Notes: generated by a model from the letters alone, not told the origin. A stretch of DNA of 33,296 nucleotides from Clostridiales bacterium (GCA_021200955.1 JAJQFU010000107.1:1-33296), one strand, 5' to 3'. Shown: positions 16,136 through 23,354, counted from the stretch's first letter. Numbers and translations: made by a program.

Positions 16136-17266
16136 ATGAAAATTGTAAAGTTATTTCTTATTGCCGTTTTTATTTTGAATATGTGTGTAATTTCCTTCGC
16201 CGATGAGCTAAAGGTCAAGAGCCGTTCGGCGGTTTTGATTGACGCAGACAGCGGAAGGGTGCTTTGGGGGTTAGACCCAGAAAACCCTATGCCTATGGCA
16301 AGCACAACGAAGATAATGACCTGTATTTACACCATAGAAAACTGTGATTTGGAGGAAGAGGTTGTTGTCAGCAAAAACGCAGCTCAAGCTCCGAAGGTTA
16401 AGCTGTTTTTGTCGGAGGGCGAAAGGGTTCGGCTGAAGGACTTGCTTTATGCCTTAATGCTCCGCTCATCAAATGATGCGGCGGTAGCCATAGCCGAGCA
16501 CGTCAGCGGCACTTCAGAGGAGTTTTGCAAAGCCTTAACAAAAAAAGCCGCTTTAATTGGAGCAAAGGACACTGTTTTCGAAACACCAAACGGCTTAGAC
16601 AGCGGAAACCACCATTCCACAGCCTTGGATATGGCTCTTATTACACGCTATGCCCTTAAAAACGATACCTTCAGAGAGATTATAAAAACTCCTGCTTACA
16701 GCTTTTCCTCTAATAAGAGAAGCTACAGCCTTACGAATGCCGACAGGCTTTTGACCGAATATTCAGGGGCAATAGGTGTTAAAACAGGCTATACGGGGAA
16801 AGCCGGTCACTGCTTTGTAGGGGCTGCGGAAAGAGACGGAATGACCCTAATTTCCGTTGTTTTGGCAAGCGGCTGGGGTGCACAGGGCAAGGCGGCAAAG
16901 TGGAGCGACACAAAGGCAATTTTAAATTACGGCTTTGACAATTTTCATATAGAAGAGGTTGTGAAAAAAGGAGAACCGGCAGGGGAGTTTGAAATATTAA
17001 AGGGCGAAAAGCCCAAAGGAGAAGCTGTTTTCGGCGAGAGTTTAAGCCTTCCTCTTAAAGAGGGAGAAGAGCCTAAGCTTAAAATTAATTTTAAAACCTT
17101 AAATGCACCTGCGGCAGTGGGTGACGAGGTGGGAATCTGCGAGGTTTATTCAAACGGAGAGGTTATTAAAAGAATTAAGCTTTTAAGTGCCGAAAATATA
17201 GAAGAACACAGCTTCGAAAGATTTTTTAATGATATATTTAACAGCTGGCTCAATATGTGTCAGTAG
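16136..17266 (+). CDS. D-alanyl-D-alanine carboxypeptidase, secreted, 376 aa
   Basis: This is a low-molecular-mass penicillin-binding protein of the S11 family, trimming the terminal D-Ala of peptidoglycan pentapeptides outside the membrane. It has an N-terminal signal peptide (about residues 1-22, ending near SFA). The active-site motifs are all present: SxxK as STTK (56-59), SxN as SSN (111-113), and KTG (216-218). A C-terminal beta-rich region of about 110 residues follows, as in PBP5-type enzymes, ending in a possible amphipathic helix (SFERFFNDIFNSWLNM). In Bacillus subtilis the equivalent position near scpAB and rluB is held by sporulation-specific dacB, so a role in cortex synthesis is possible but unproven. 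No sporulation promoter was recognised upstream. Confidence 0.92.
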   Translation: MKIVKLFLIAVFILNMCVISFADELKVKSRSAVLIDADSGRVLWGLDPENPMPMASTTKIMTCIYTIENCDLEEEVVVSKNAAQAPKVKLFLSEGERVRLKDLLYALMLRSSNDAAVAIAEHVSGTSEEFCKALTKKAALIGAKDTVFETPNGLDSGNHHSTALDMALITRYALKNDTFREIIKTPAYSFSSNKRSYSLTNADRLLTEYSGAIGVKTGYTGKAGHCFVGAAERDGMTLISVVLASGWGAQGKAAKWSDTKAILNYGFDNFHIEEVVKKGEPAGEFEILKGEKPKGEAVFGESLSLPLKEGEEPKLKINFKTLNAPAAVGDEVGICEVYSNGEVIKRIKLLSAENIEEHSFERFFNDIFNSWLNMCQ

Positions 17267-17285
17267 AAGAATACCGGGGGATAGT

Positions 17286-17987
17286 ATGGAAAGACTTCAA
17301 AAATTTATGGCTGAATGCGGAGTTTGCTCGCGCAGAAAAGCCGAGGAATATATTAAGGAAGGAAAGGTCACCGTCAACGGCGTTGTCGTTACCGAAATGG
17401 GTACCAAGGTCGGCGACGGCGATGTTGTGAGATTTTTAGGTCGGGTTATAAATAAGGAAGAAAAGAAGGTTTATATCCTTATGAATAAGCCTGAGGGCTG
17501 CGTTACAGCAGTGACCGACGACAGAGGGCGGAATACAGTCGTTGACCTTGTTAAGGGCGTAAGCGAAAGAATTTACCCTGTGGGGCGGCTTGACTATAAC
17601 ACATCGGGACTTTTGATTTTGACGAATGACGGCGATGTTGCCAACAAGCTGACCCACCCCAAAAACAAAATAGACAAGGTTTACGAGGCGAGAATAAAAA
17701 GGATACCTGAGCCTGCGGAGATTTTCTTTTTCGAAAGCGGTATTTTTTTAGACGGAAGAAAGACCGCTCCGGCTAAGCTTGAAATTATAAGCGAAGAGCC
17801 TCCTGTTGTAAACGTAACCATTCACGAGGGCAGAAACAGACAGGTTCGGCGAATGCTTGAAGAAATCGACAACAAGGTTATAAGCCTTAAAAGGGTTAAA
17901 ATAGGCGGCCTTTCTTTGGGCAGCTTAAAAAAAGGCAAATACAGGGAAATGACGGAGGAAGAGGTTAATTACTTGAAAAACTTGTAA
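17286..17987 (+). CDS. rluB: Pseudouridine synthase RluB family, 233 aa
   Basis: This RNA-modifying enzyme of the RsuA/RluB/RluE family in Firmicutes isomerises a uridine in 23S rRNA. An S4 RNA-binding domain fills residues 2-50 (ERLQKFMAECGVCSRRKAEE), followed by the catalytic domain with D103 in GRLDYNTSGLL, the expected catalytic aspartate, and NRQVRRMLEE near the C-terminus. The ATG at 17286 is chosen because a G-rich ribosome-binding site (GGGGGAT) is adjacent and the S4 domain begins immediately. It is the last gene in the run that starts with miaB. No clear terminator follows. Confidence 0.93.
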   Translation: MERLQKFMAECGVCSRRKAEEYIKEGKVTVNGVVVTEMGTKVGDGDVVRFLGRVINKEEKKVYILMNKPEGCVTAVTDDRGRNTVVDLVKGVSERIYPVGRLDYNTSGLLILTNDGDVANKLTHPKNKIDKVYEARIKRIPEPAEIFFFESGIFLDGRKTAPAKLEIISEEPPVVNVTIHEGRNRQVRRMLEEIDNKVISLKRVKIGGLSLGSLKKGKYREMTEEEVNYLKNL

Positions 17988-18021
17988 AATATTTATTGGA
18001 TTTTTAACTATTTATTTCTCG

Positions 18022-18051
18022 GTATAGAGGGATTATACAAAGGGCAAAGTA
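18022..18051 (+). promoter_or_regulatory. Candidate forespore (sigma-F/G-like) promoter for spoIVB
   Basis: GTATA (18022-18026), a 15-base spacer, and GGGCAAAGTA (18042-18051) match the sigma-F pattern GYWTA-N15/16-GGNRANANTW except for one position (C for R). In Bacillus subtilis spoIVB is expressed in the forespore. No sigma-A promoter of equal quality is visible in the 142-base gap after rluB. The consensus is recalled from the literature and not computed. Confidence 0.45.
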
Positions 18052-18129
18052 TAAATATATCTGCGGCGATGGTTCTGTTACAGAGCGAAATATCGGCGTT
18101 TCCTAAAAAATTTGGGGAGGTAGGTTTAT

Positions 18130-19167
18130 GTGCTTTGCCGATTTTTTTTGTTAAAAAAGGGCTTCAAAAAGAGAATTTTTCTTTTTTTATTTATTATTGT
18201 TTCTGTTTTGGGGGCAGTTTATACCGAAAGTTATTTTTCGGTAAGCGCCGCTTATGCCGACAGGCGTGAGCTGATGGTAAGCGGCGAGGTTGTGGGGGTA
18301 AAAATAGATATGGACGGCGTTATGGTTTTGGGGGTAGGGTCTGTTGCCTGTTCGGGCGGCAGCAAAGAGCCTTCCGCCGGGGTTTTCAAAGCCGGGGACT
18401 ATCTGCTATATGCAAATGATGAAAAAATCGAAAACAAAGAGGGGCTTATGAAAGCTGTTGAAGAAAGCTCGGGAGAGGAAATTGCCTTCGGTGTTTTAAG
18501 AGGGGGAAAGGAGCTTAATATTAATGTACCCCCCTGTCTTTCCGCCGAGGGCGACTATAAGCTTGGAATTTGGGTCAGAGACTCAACACAGGGCTTGGGT
18601 ACACTGACCTTTTATGACCCGGAAAGCCAAAGAATAGGGGCTTTGGGTCATGGAATAACGGACGTTGATACGGGAAAGCTTGCCAGCGTAAGCGGCGGTG
18701 AAATCTGTCGGGCGAATATAGGGGCTATAGTCAAGGGCAAAAAGGGAACAGCCGGGGAAATGCTTGGGGACATTGACTTTAACGATAAATTAGGGACTGT
18801 GGAGGAAAACGTAAAAGCCGGAGTTTTCGGCACTGCTCAAAGCAATAAAATTTCGGGAAAAATGTACCCTGTAGGCAGCAAAAACGAAATCCGTATAGGC
18901 GAAGCTGAAATTTTGTCAGGCGTCAGCGGCGAGGTCAGAGAATATTCAGCGGTTATTGAAGGCTTTAACCCCTTTTCGGGCGACAGCTCAAAATGTATGG
19001 TTATAAAAATAACCGATGAAGAGCTGATTAGCAAGACAGGAGGAATAATTCAGGGTATGAGCGGTTCACCGATAATTCAGGACGGCAAAATTATAGGGGC
19101 TGTTACCCACGTTTTTCTCAATAATCCTCAAAAGGGTTACGGTATTTTTATTGAAAATATGCTTTAA
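18130..19167 (+). CDS. spoIVB: SpoIVB signalling serine protease (S55), 345 aa
   Basis: SpoIVB is secreted from the forespore and cleaves SpoIVFA, triggering pro-sigma-K processing in the mother cell. A membrane anchor/signal segment spans about residues 14-42. A PDZ domain follows (roughly 65-135). The S55 protease domain has H174 in GALGHGI and S311 in GMSGSPI as probable catalytic residues, and ends in THVFLNNPQKGYGIFIE. The start is GTG at 18130, eight bases after GGGAGGT. An overlapping ATG at 18128 is in another frame and stops after eight codons. It is shorter than the Bacillus protein (about 425 residues) but complete in its domains. It is followed by spo0A, a widely conserved order. 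Confidence 0.93.
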   Translation: MLCRFFLLKKGFKKRIFLFLFIIVSVLGAVYTESYFSVSAAYADRRELMVSGEVVGVKIDMDGVMVLGVGSVACSGGSKEPSAGVFKAGDYLLYANDEKIENKEGLMKAVEESSGEEIAFGVLRGGKELNINVPPCLSAEGDYKLGIWVRDSTQGLGTLTFYDPESQRIGALGHGITDVDTGKLASVSGGEICRANIGAIVKGKKGTAGEMLGDIDFNDKLGTVEENVKAGVFGTAQSNKISGKMYPVGSKNEIRIGEAEILSGVSGEVREYSAVIEGFNPFSGDSSKCMVIKITDEELISKTGGIIQGMSGSPIIQDGKIIGAVTHVFLNNPQKGYGIFIENML

Positions 19168-19251
19168 AACTGAATTTTTATCGGCTTCTTAAGAAAATCT
19201 GAAAACAATATCAAACTAAAGATTTATTTTGTTAAAATTTGATTAAAGCAC

Positions 19252-19280
19252 TTGAAAATAACGGTTATTTGGTGTATAAT
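19252..19280 (+). promoter_or_regulatory. spo0A: Sigma-A-type promoter for spo0A
   Basis: TTGAAA (19252-19257), 17 bases, TATAAT (19275-19280) is a near-perfect vegetative promoter. It predicts an untranslated leader of about 100 bases before spo0A. No sigma-H promoter or TGTCGAA-type 0A box was recognised nearby. Confidence 0.7.
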
Positions 19281-19315
19281 TAACATAGTTTAAAGTTTTT
19301 TACGGAAAAGTCTGT

Positions 19316-19384
19316 ATGAAAGTGTTGAGAGTTGAAGATTATCCGCTTTTTAAGCCTTTTCCCCTGTATTTAAAGGAGATTTAA
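19316..19384 (+). other. Possible 22-codon leader ORF before spo0A
   Basis: An ATG at 19316 opens a 22-codon frame (peptide MKVLRVEDYPLFKPFPLYLKEI read in two halves: MKVLRVEDYPL and FKPFPLYLKEI) ending in TAA two bases before the spo0A ATG. The weak ribosome-binding site GGAAAAG precedes it, and its last codons contain the AAAGGAG of spo0A. It could couple translation to spo0A or be chance; the peptide has no recognised homology. Confidence 0.3.
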
Positions 19385-19386
19385 CT

Positions 19387-20139
19387 ATGAAGATTTTTAT
19401 TTTGGATTCAAACTTCTCAGAGCTTGAAAGATTTTTTTCATCATCAAACCGTTTTGAAGTTGCAGGCTGTGCAGATAACGGAAATGACGGCTTAAAGGGA
19501 ATTAACGAAACTAAACCCGATGTTGTGGTTATGGATCTTTTCTTAAGCGGTTTAGACGGCTTCGGTGTTTTGAAAAAGCTTGACACAAGCTCCTGTAAAA
19601 TCGTTGTTACTACAGCTAAGTGTTCTGACGAAATTATTTCAAGGTGCTTTTCTATGGGTGCTTCATATGTTCTCATTAAGCCCTACGACTTTGATATTTT
19701 GGCAGAGAGAATCTGCGATATTGCAGATGCAGAAAAGAATGTCGTTAAAGAAAACAAGGGCTTTTCGGCTGCTCCCGTTTCAGGCTTCGCTCCCGTTTCT
19801 TTTGCAGACGCCGGCACAAAGTCAGTCACCACTCTCCTTCGCGACATTGGCATCACCCCCAACCTTAAGGGCTTCAGATATCTGCGCCTTGCTATTTCAA
19901 TGGTTGTTGAAAACGAAGCTGTTATCGAAACCGTAACAAAGGTTATTTACCCCGGTATCGCCAAAGAGTTTAAAACAACTCCCGTAAGAGCCGAAAGAGC
20001 CATAAGACACGCTATCGAAACCGCTTGGGAAAGAGACGGCGGCGAAACCATGAAAAAGGTTTTCAATCTGCCCAACAATATTAAAAGACCCACAAACAGC
20101 GAATTTATAGGTCTTGCTGCAGAATATCTTAAAGCTTAA
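19387..20139 (+). CDS. spo0A: Sporulation master response regulator Spo0A, 250 aa
   Basis: Spo0A is the phosphorylation-controlled transcription factor that commits the cell to sporulation. The receiver domain (1-115) has phosphoacceptor D50 in VVVMDLFLSGLDGFG, T76 and K98 in VLIKPYD. The DNA-binding effector domain (about 143-250) contains the diagnostic TTLLRDIGITPNLKGFRYLR and the recognition-helix region TTPVRAERAIRHAIETAW. One oddity is that the N-terminal acidic pair, DD in Bacillus, reads D7-S8, so the residue that normally contacts Mg2+ is Ser. The ATG follows AAAGGAG, and a sigma-A-type promoter lies at 19252-19280. Identity is certain from the effector domain and the spoIVB neighbour. 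Confidence 0.96.
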   Translation: MKIFILDSNFSELERFFSSSNRFEVAGCADNGNDGLKGINETKPDVVVMDLFLSGLDGFGVLKKLDTSSCKIVVTTAKCSDEIISRCFSMGASYVLIKPYDFDILAERICDIADAEKNVVKENKGFSAAPVSGFAPVSFADAGTKSVTTLLRDIGITPNLKGFRYLRLAISMVVENEAVIETVTKVIYPGIAKEFKTTPVRAERAIRHAIETAWERDGGETMKKVFNLPNNIKRPTNSEFIGLAAEYLKA

Positions 20140-20143
20140 GACT

Positions 20144-20770
20144 ATGAACAAGGTAAACTATCAAAAAAAGATTGATTTAATAATTGAAGAGAACTTAAAT
20201 AAGGGGCGGCTTCCGTCCCTTTTTCTTCATGCCTGCTGTGCGCCCTGCAGCTCATATTGTCTTGAATATTTGTCACGCTTTTTTGATATAACTGTGTTTT
20301 ATTATAACCCCAATATTTTTCCCGAAGAGGAATATGAAAAAAGAGCGGGGGAGATTAAGCGGTTTATAAACGAGTTCCCTGCTGAAAATAAAATTAAGCT
20401 TATTTTGGGAGACTACAAGCCTAAAGTTTTTTTTGAAGCGGCAAAGGGCTTTGAAACCGTTCCCGAAGGGGGCGAAAGGTGTTTTCGCTGTTTCAGGCTC
20501 AGACTTTCAAAGGCTGCCGAAAAGGCGGCAAAGCTGGGATATGAATATTTAACCACAACCCTCACCATAAGCCCCCTAAAAAATGCGGAAAAGCTCAACG
20601 AAATAGGGGAAGAGTGCGCCGAAAATTACGGCATAAAGTGGCTGCCGAGCGATTTTAAAAAGAAAAACGGCTATAAAAGGTCAATTGAGCTTTCGAGAGA
20701 ATATAACCTTTACAGACAGAATTTCTGCGGCTGTGTGTATTCAAAAAGAGAAAGCGAACAAAGAACATAA
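20144..20770 (+). CDS. queH: Epoxyqueuosine reductase QueH, 208 aa
   Basis: QueH (DUF208) carries out the last step of queuosine synthesis in tRNA, reducing epoxyqueuosine, as a non-orthologous replacement for cobalamin-dependent QueG. The family's cysteine motifs are visible: HACCAPCSSY (C31, C32, C35), ERCFRCFRLRL (C113, C116) and FCGC (C195, C197), the set proposed to bind a [4Fe-4S] cluster plus another metal. The ATG at 20144 lies four bases past the spo0A stop; there is no good ribosome-binding site, so it may rely on coupling to spo0A translation. Other queuosine genes are not in the window. Confidence 0.93.
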   Translation: MNKVNYQKKIDLIIEENLNKGRLPSLFLHACCAPCSSYCLEYLSRFFDITVFYYNPNIFPEEEYEKRAGEIKRFINEFPAENKIKLILGDYKPKVFFEAAKGFETVPEGGERCFRCFRLRLSKAAEKAAKLGYEYLTTTLTISPLKNAEKLNEIGEECAENYGIKWLPSDFKKKNGYKRSIELSREYNLYRQNFCGCVYSKRESEQRT

Positions 20771-20777
20771 AAAGAAA

Positions 20778-20813
20778 AAGGGAGCGTTCAAAAATAACGG
20801 ACACTCCCTTTAG
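20778..20813 (-). terminator. Terminator for pfkB, possibly shared with queH
   Basis: AAAGGGAG and CTCCCTTT form a stem extended by a few imperfect pairs around an AT-rich loop. On the minus strand it is followed by TTCTTTTT, fitting the end of the pfkB transcript. On the plus strand it lies just after queH but has a poorer T run. It is therefore likely bidirectional, stronger on the minus strand. Confidence 0.65.
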
Positions 20814-20897
20814 ATTCTTTATAAACTATCTTAATACAATGAACTAAGATTTTGGTAATGACTGATTTTTCGTCAGCGTCGCAGACTTAAATCCACA

Positions 20898-21022
20898 GGG
20901 CGAGCTTTGCCCGCCCGAGGACAGAAACTTTTCTGTGAAGTTGATATGAAATATCAACTTTGCGGAAAACTTGATGGTTTCTACCTTAGACTACTCGCAA
21001 AAATGTGTAAGCATTTTTGCGA
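20898..21022 (-). repeat. Cluster of four hairpins in the pfkB 3' region
   Basis: Read on the plus strand, these are GGGC/GCCC (20898-20912); ACAGAA/TTCTGT (20921-20936); a perfect 10-bp stem AAGTTGATAT/ATATCAACTT with a GAA loop (20938-20960); and a perfect 11-bp stem TCGCAAAAATG/CATTTTTGCGA with a 6-base loop (20995-21022). The last begins 7 bases past the pfkB stop. Together they fill most of the 258-base convergent gap. The modular palindromes look like an intergenic repeat; no coding potential was seen. Confidence 0.65.
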
Positions 21023-21028
21023 AAATCG

Positions 21029-21946
21029 TTAGATTAGACGAATTTTTGGGTAGAGTGCGTCAATTTCTACTTTTGAAGCAAGCCACTGTGAATAAGCCGT
21101 TGCGGAGCCCGCAGCCATTGAATATTTGAAGCATTCAATAGTGGGTCTGCCTTCTTCCATAGCGGCTATATAAGCCCCCAGCATAGCGTCTCCGGCGCCT
21201 ACCGTGTTTTTAACATGACCTGTAGGAGGCATACTCTGGAAAACGTGTTCGTGTTCGTCAAGAAGAATTGCGCCGTCCTTGCCCAAAGAGACAATAACCC
21301 TCTGCGCTCCTCTTGCCTGAAGAAGCCTTGCGTGATAAGTAATTTCACTTGTGGAGTTAAGCTCCTTTGAGAAAATCTGGCAAAGCTCTCTGCGGTTGGG
21401 CTTTATGAGATAAGGACGGTATCTCAGGCTGTCTACAAGAGAAGTGCCGTTTGTATCTATAATAACCGTTATGTTTTTGCCCCTGATTGCTTTAAGAAGC
21501 TTGCTGTGGCAGGTTTCGGGCCAGCCGGGGAAAATTGAGCCTGCGAGAACAAGAGTGTCTCCCGATTTAAGGTTATCACAAAGCTTGGTTACTATTTTAT
21601 CATAAACTTCAAAGGGAATGTGTGAAGGACCCTTCGAGTTGATTTCCGTTTCAACATCTGTCTGAAACTTAACATTAATACGGGTGTTGCCGCCTTCTGT
21701 CATAATAAAGTCTACATTAGAGACCATACCGCTTAAAAGCTTAACAAATTCTGCTCCGGTAAAACCCGACGCTATGCCCATAGCTATGCTTTTGTGACCG
21801 AGACGTTCAAGCATAATCGAAATATTTACGCCCTTGCCGCCGGGACGGATTTCTTCTCTGTTGCTGGTGTTGATTGCTTCAACGGCAAATTTCGGCAGCG
21901 TCAGTGAATAGTCAAGCGACGGATTAAGAGTTAAAGTATAAATCAT
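21029..21946 (-). CDS. pfkB: 1-phosphofructokinase / PfkB-family hexose kinase, 305 aa
   Basis: This is a ribokinase-fold sugar kinase of the LacC/FruK branch. Signatures are the N-terminal TLNPSLDY, the GGKGVN motif (36-41), KPNRREL (182-188), and the catalytic anion-hole motif GAGD with D253 in NTVGAGDAMLGAY. The likely reaction is phosphorylation of fructose 1-phosphate to the 1,6-bisphosphate; tagatose 6-phosphate is an alternative. No fructose PTS gene or DeoR-type regulator is adjacent, which leaves the substrate open. The start follows GGGAGG on the minus strand. A promoter and a structured leader lie upstream (21967-22099), and an unusual hairpin-rich 3' region precedes its terminator. 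Confidence 0.9.
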   Translation of the reverse strand: MIYTLTLNPSLDYSLTLPKFAVEAINTSNREEIRPGGKGVNISIMLERLGHKSIAMGIASGFTGAEFVKLLSGMVSNVDFIMTEGGNTRINVKFQTDVETEINSKGPSHIPFEVYDKIVTKLCDNLKSGDTLVLAGSIFPGWPETCHSKLLKAIRGKNITVIIDTNGTSLVDSLRYRPYLIKPNRRELCQIFSKELNSTSEITYHARLLQARGAQRVIVSLGKDGAILLDEHEHVFQSMPPTGHVKNTVGAGDAMLGAYIAAMEEGRPTIECFKYSMAAGSATAYSQWLASKVEIDALYPKIRLI

Positions 21947-21966
21947 AACAAAACCTCCCTTTTTAT

Positions 21967-22060
21967 AAGCCGTCCGTCAGGTTTGGCAATGTGCTGATAA
22001 TAAAGACAGTCGATAAGGGGTGCGTTCCGTTTTCGCAACGCTTTGGCAAACTGACGGCTT
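21967..22060 (-). promoter_or_regulatory. Structured leader of pfkB with inverted and direct repeats
   Basis: The predicted 5' leader begins with AAGCCGTCAG (22060 down to 22051) and ends, just before the ribosome-binding site, with a segment containing GACGGCTT (to 21967); these can pair over at least 8 bp. TTTGGCAA occurs twice in the plus orientation (21982-21989 and 22042-22049). A GCGTT/AACGC hairpin sits inside. It could be a cis-acting RNA or an operator pair; no known riboswitch family was recognised. Confidence 0.45.
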
Positions 22061-22070
22061 GTTTTAAATT

Positions 22071-22099
22071 ATAATAACACATTTTTTTTTGTTTTGCAA
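22071..22099 (-). promoter_or_regulatory. Sigma-A-type promoter for pfkB
   Basis: On the minus strand TTGCAA (22094-22099), 17 bases, TATTAT (22071-22076). A TATAAT overlaps the -10 but would give a 20-base spacer. It is back to back with the wecB promoter, the two -35 elements being about 20 bases apart. Confidence 0.5.
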
Positions 22100-22118
22100 T
22101 ATAAATCGGAGAGTTTAT

Positions 22119-22147
22119 TTGACAATTTTGATAAAGGGTTATATAAT
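22119..22147 (+). promoter_or_regulatory. Consensus sigma-A promoter for wecB
   Basis: TTGACA (22119-22124), 17 bases, TATAAT (22142-22147): both hexamers match the vegetative consensus exactly. The start codon of wecB is about 60 bases downstream. Confidence 0.8.
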
Positions 22148-22208
22148 ATAGATGTTATGAGACGTACATAATATTTAATGCACAAAATCATATAAGGAGC
22201 AAAAAAGT

Positions 22209-23354
22209 ATGAACAAAATCAAAGTAATGACTATTTTCGGAACAAGACCCGAAGCCACAAAAATGGCGCCGCTTATTAAAGCCCTTGAAGAATGCGAATA
22301 TACCGAGCCTGTTGTCTGCGTAACCGCTCAGCACAGAGAAATGCTTGATCAGGTTTTGGATATTTTTAAAATAAAACCTCAGTATGACCTTAACATTATG
22401 CAGGAAAGACAGACACTTACGGATATAACCGTAAAGGCTCTTGTGGGGCTTGAGGGAGTTATGAAGGAGGCTAAGCCCGACTTGGTTTTGGTTCACGGCG
22501 ACACAACTACTACCTTTGCCGGAGCCTTGGCTGCTTTTTACGGCGGAATAAAGCTTGGTCACGTTGAAGCAGGCTTAAGAACCTATGACAAAACGCAGCC
22601 ATACCCCGAGGAAATGAACAGAGTTTTAACAGGAGACTTGGCAGACCTTCACTTTGCCCCTACGGCTCTTTCGAAGGAACACCTTCTTCTTGAGCATATT
22701 AACCCCGAGGGCATTTTCATTACGGGAAACACCGCAATTGACTGCCTTAAAACAACAATTGAACCCGATTATAAGTTTACAAGAGACTGTCTTAACGATA
22801 TTGACTTTGACAAATACAGAGTTATAACAATGACAGCCCACAGAAGAGAAAACTTAGGCGAGCCCCTTGAAAATATTTGCAGGGCTACCTTAAGGCTTGT
22901 GGAAGAGAACCCCGATGTTTTCGTGGTTTACGCTGTTCATTTTAACCCGGCTGTCAGAGAAACCGCTTATAAAATTTTGGGCGGCAACCCCCGTATTCTT
23001 TTGACCGACCCTGTGGATATGAAGGATATGCATAACCTTATGAACCGCTCCTTCTTTATAATGTCCGATTCAGGCGGACTTCAGGAGGAAGCACCCTCTA
23101 TGCACAAGCCCGTTTTGGTTTTGAGAAACGTTACCGAAAGACCCGAAGGGCTTGAAGCCGGAACCCTCAGACTGGGCGGCAACAACGAGGACGAAATCTT
23201 CAATCAGGCTCAGCTTATTTTAAACGACAAAGAGGTTTATGATTCAATGGCAAACAGCAAAAACCCCTTCGGCGACGGCTATGCGGCGGAAAGAATTGTT
23301 CAGGCTATTCTCTATCATTTCGGCTTCAGAAAGGACCGCCCTGCGGATTACTGA
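22209..23354 (+). CDS. wecB: UDP-N-acetylglucosamine 2-epimerase (non-hydrolysing), 381 aa
   Basis: The enzyme interconverts UDP-GlcNAc and UDP-ManNAc, providing ManNAc for wall teichoic acids or surface polysaccharide. It shows the family start FGTRPEATKMAPL, then LVHGDTTTTFAG, VEAGLRTYDKTQPYPEEMNR, TGNTAIDCL, TAHRREN and SDSGGLQEE, which together form the UDP and active-site binding surface of the GT-B fold. The length is typical. The start follows AAGGAGC. The gene is monocistronic with a perfect consensus promoter, suggesting steady high expression. No other polysaccharide gene is adjacent. Only a weak AT-only hairpin follows. Confidence 0.95.
   Translation: MNKIKVMTIFGTRPEATKMAPLIKALEECEYTEPVVCVTAQHREMLDQVLDIFKIKPQYDLNIMQERQTLTDITVKALVGLEGVMKEAKPDLVLVHGDTTTTFAGALAAFYGGIKLGHVEAGLRTYDKTQPYPEEMNRVLTGDLADLHFAPTALSKEHLLLEHINPEGIFITGNTAIDCLKTTIEPDYKFTRDCLNDIDFDKYRVITMTAHRRENLGEPLENICRATLRLVEENPDVFVVYAVHFNPAVRETAYKILGGNPRILLTDPVDMKDMHNLMNRSFFIMSDSGGLQEEAPSMHKPVLVLRNVTERPEGLEAGTLRLGGNNEDEIFNQAQLILNDKEVYDSMANSKNPFGDGYAAERIVQAILYHFGFRKDRPADY

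Noticed and set aside
15811-16305. 164-codon open frame on the minus strand
   Set aside because: Overlaps scpB and the carboxypeptidase gene, both clearly real; no supporting start signal.
18069-18269. 66-codon plus-strand frame before and inside spoIVB
   Set aside because: Different frame from SpoIVB, no ribosome-binding site, and its end overlaps the SpoIVB signal segment; looks like a chance frame.
19168-19386. 0A boxes or a sigma-H promoter upstream of spo0A
   Set aside because: Searched by eye for TGTCGAA and a sigma-H pattern; nothing close was found, only the sigma-A-type promoter.
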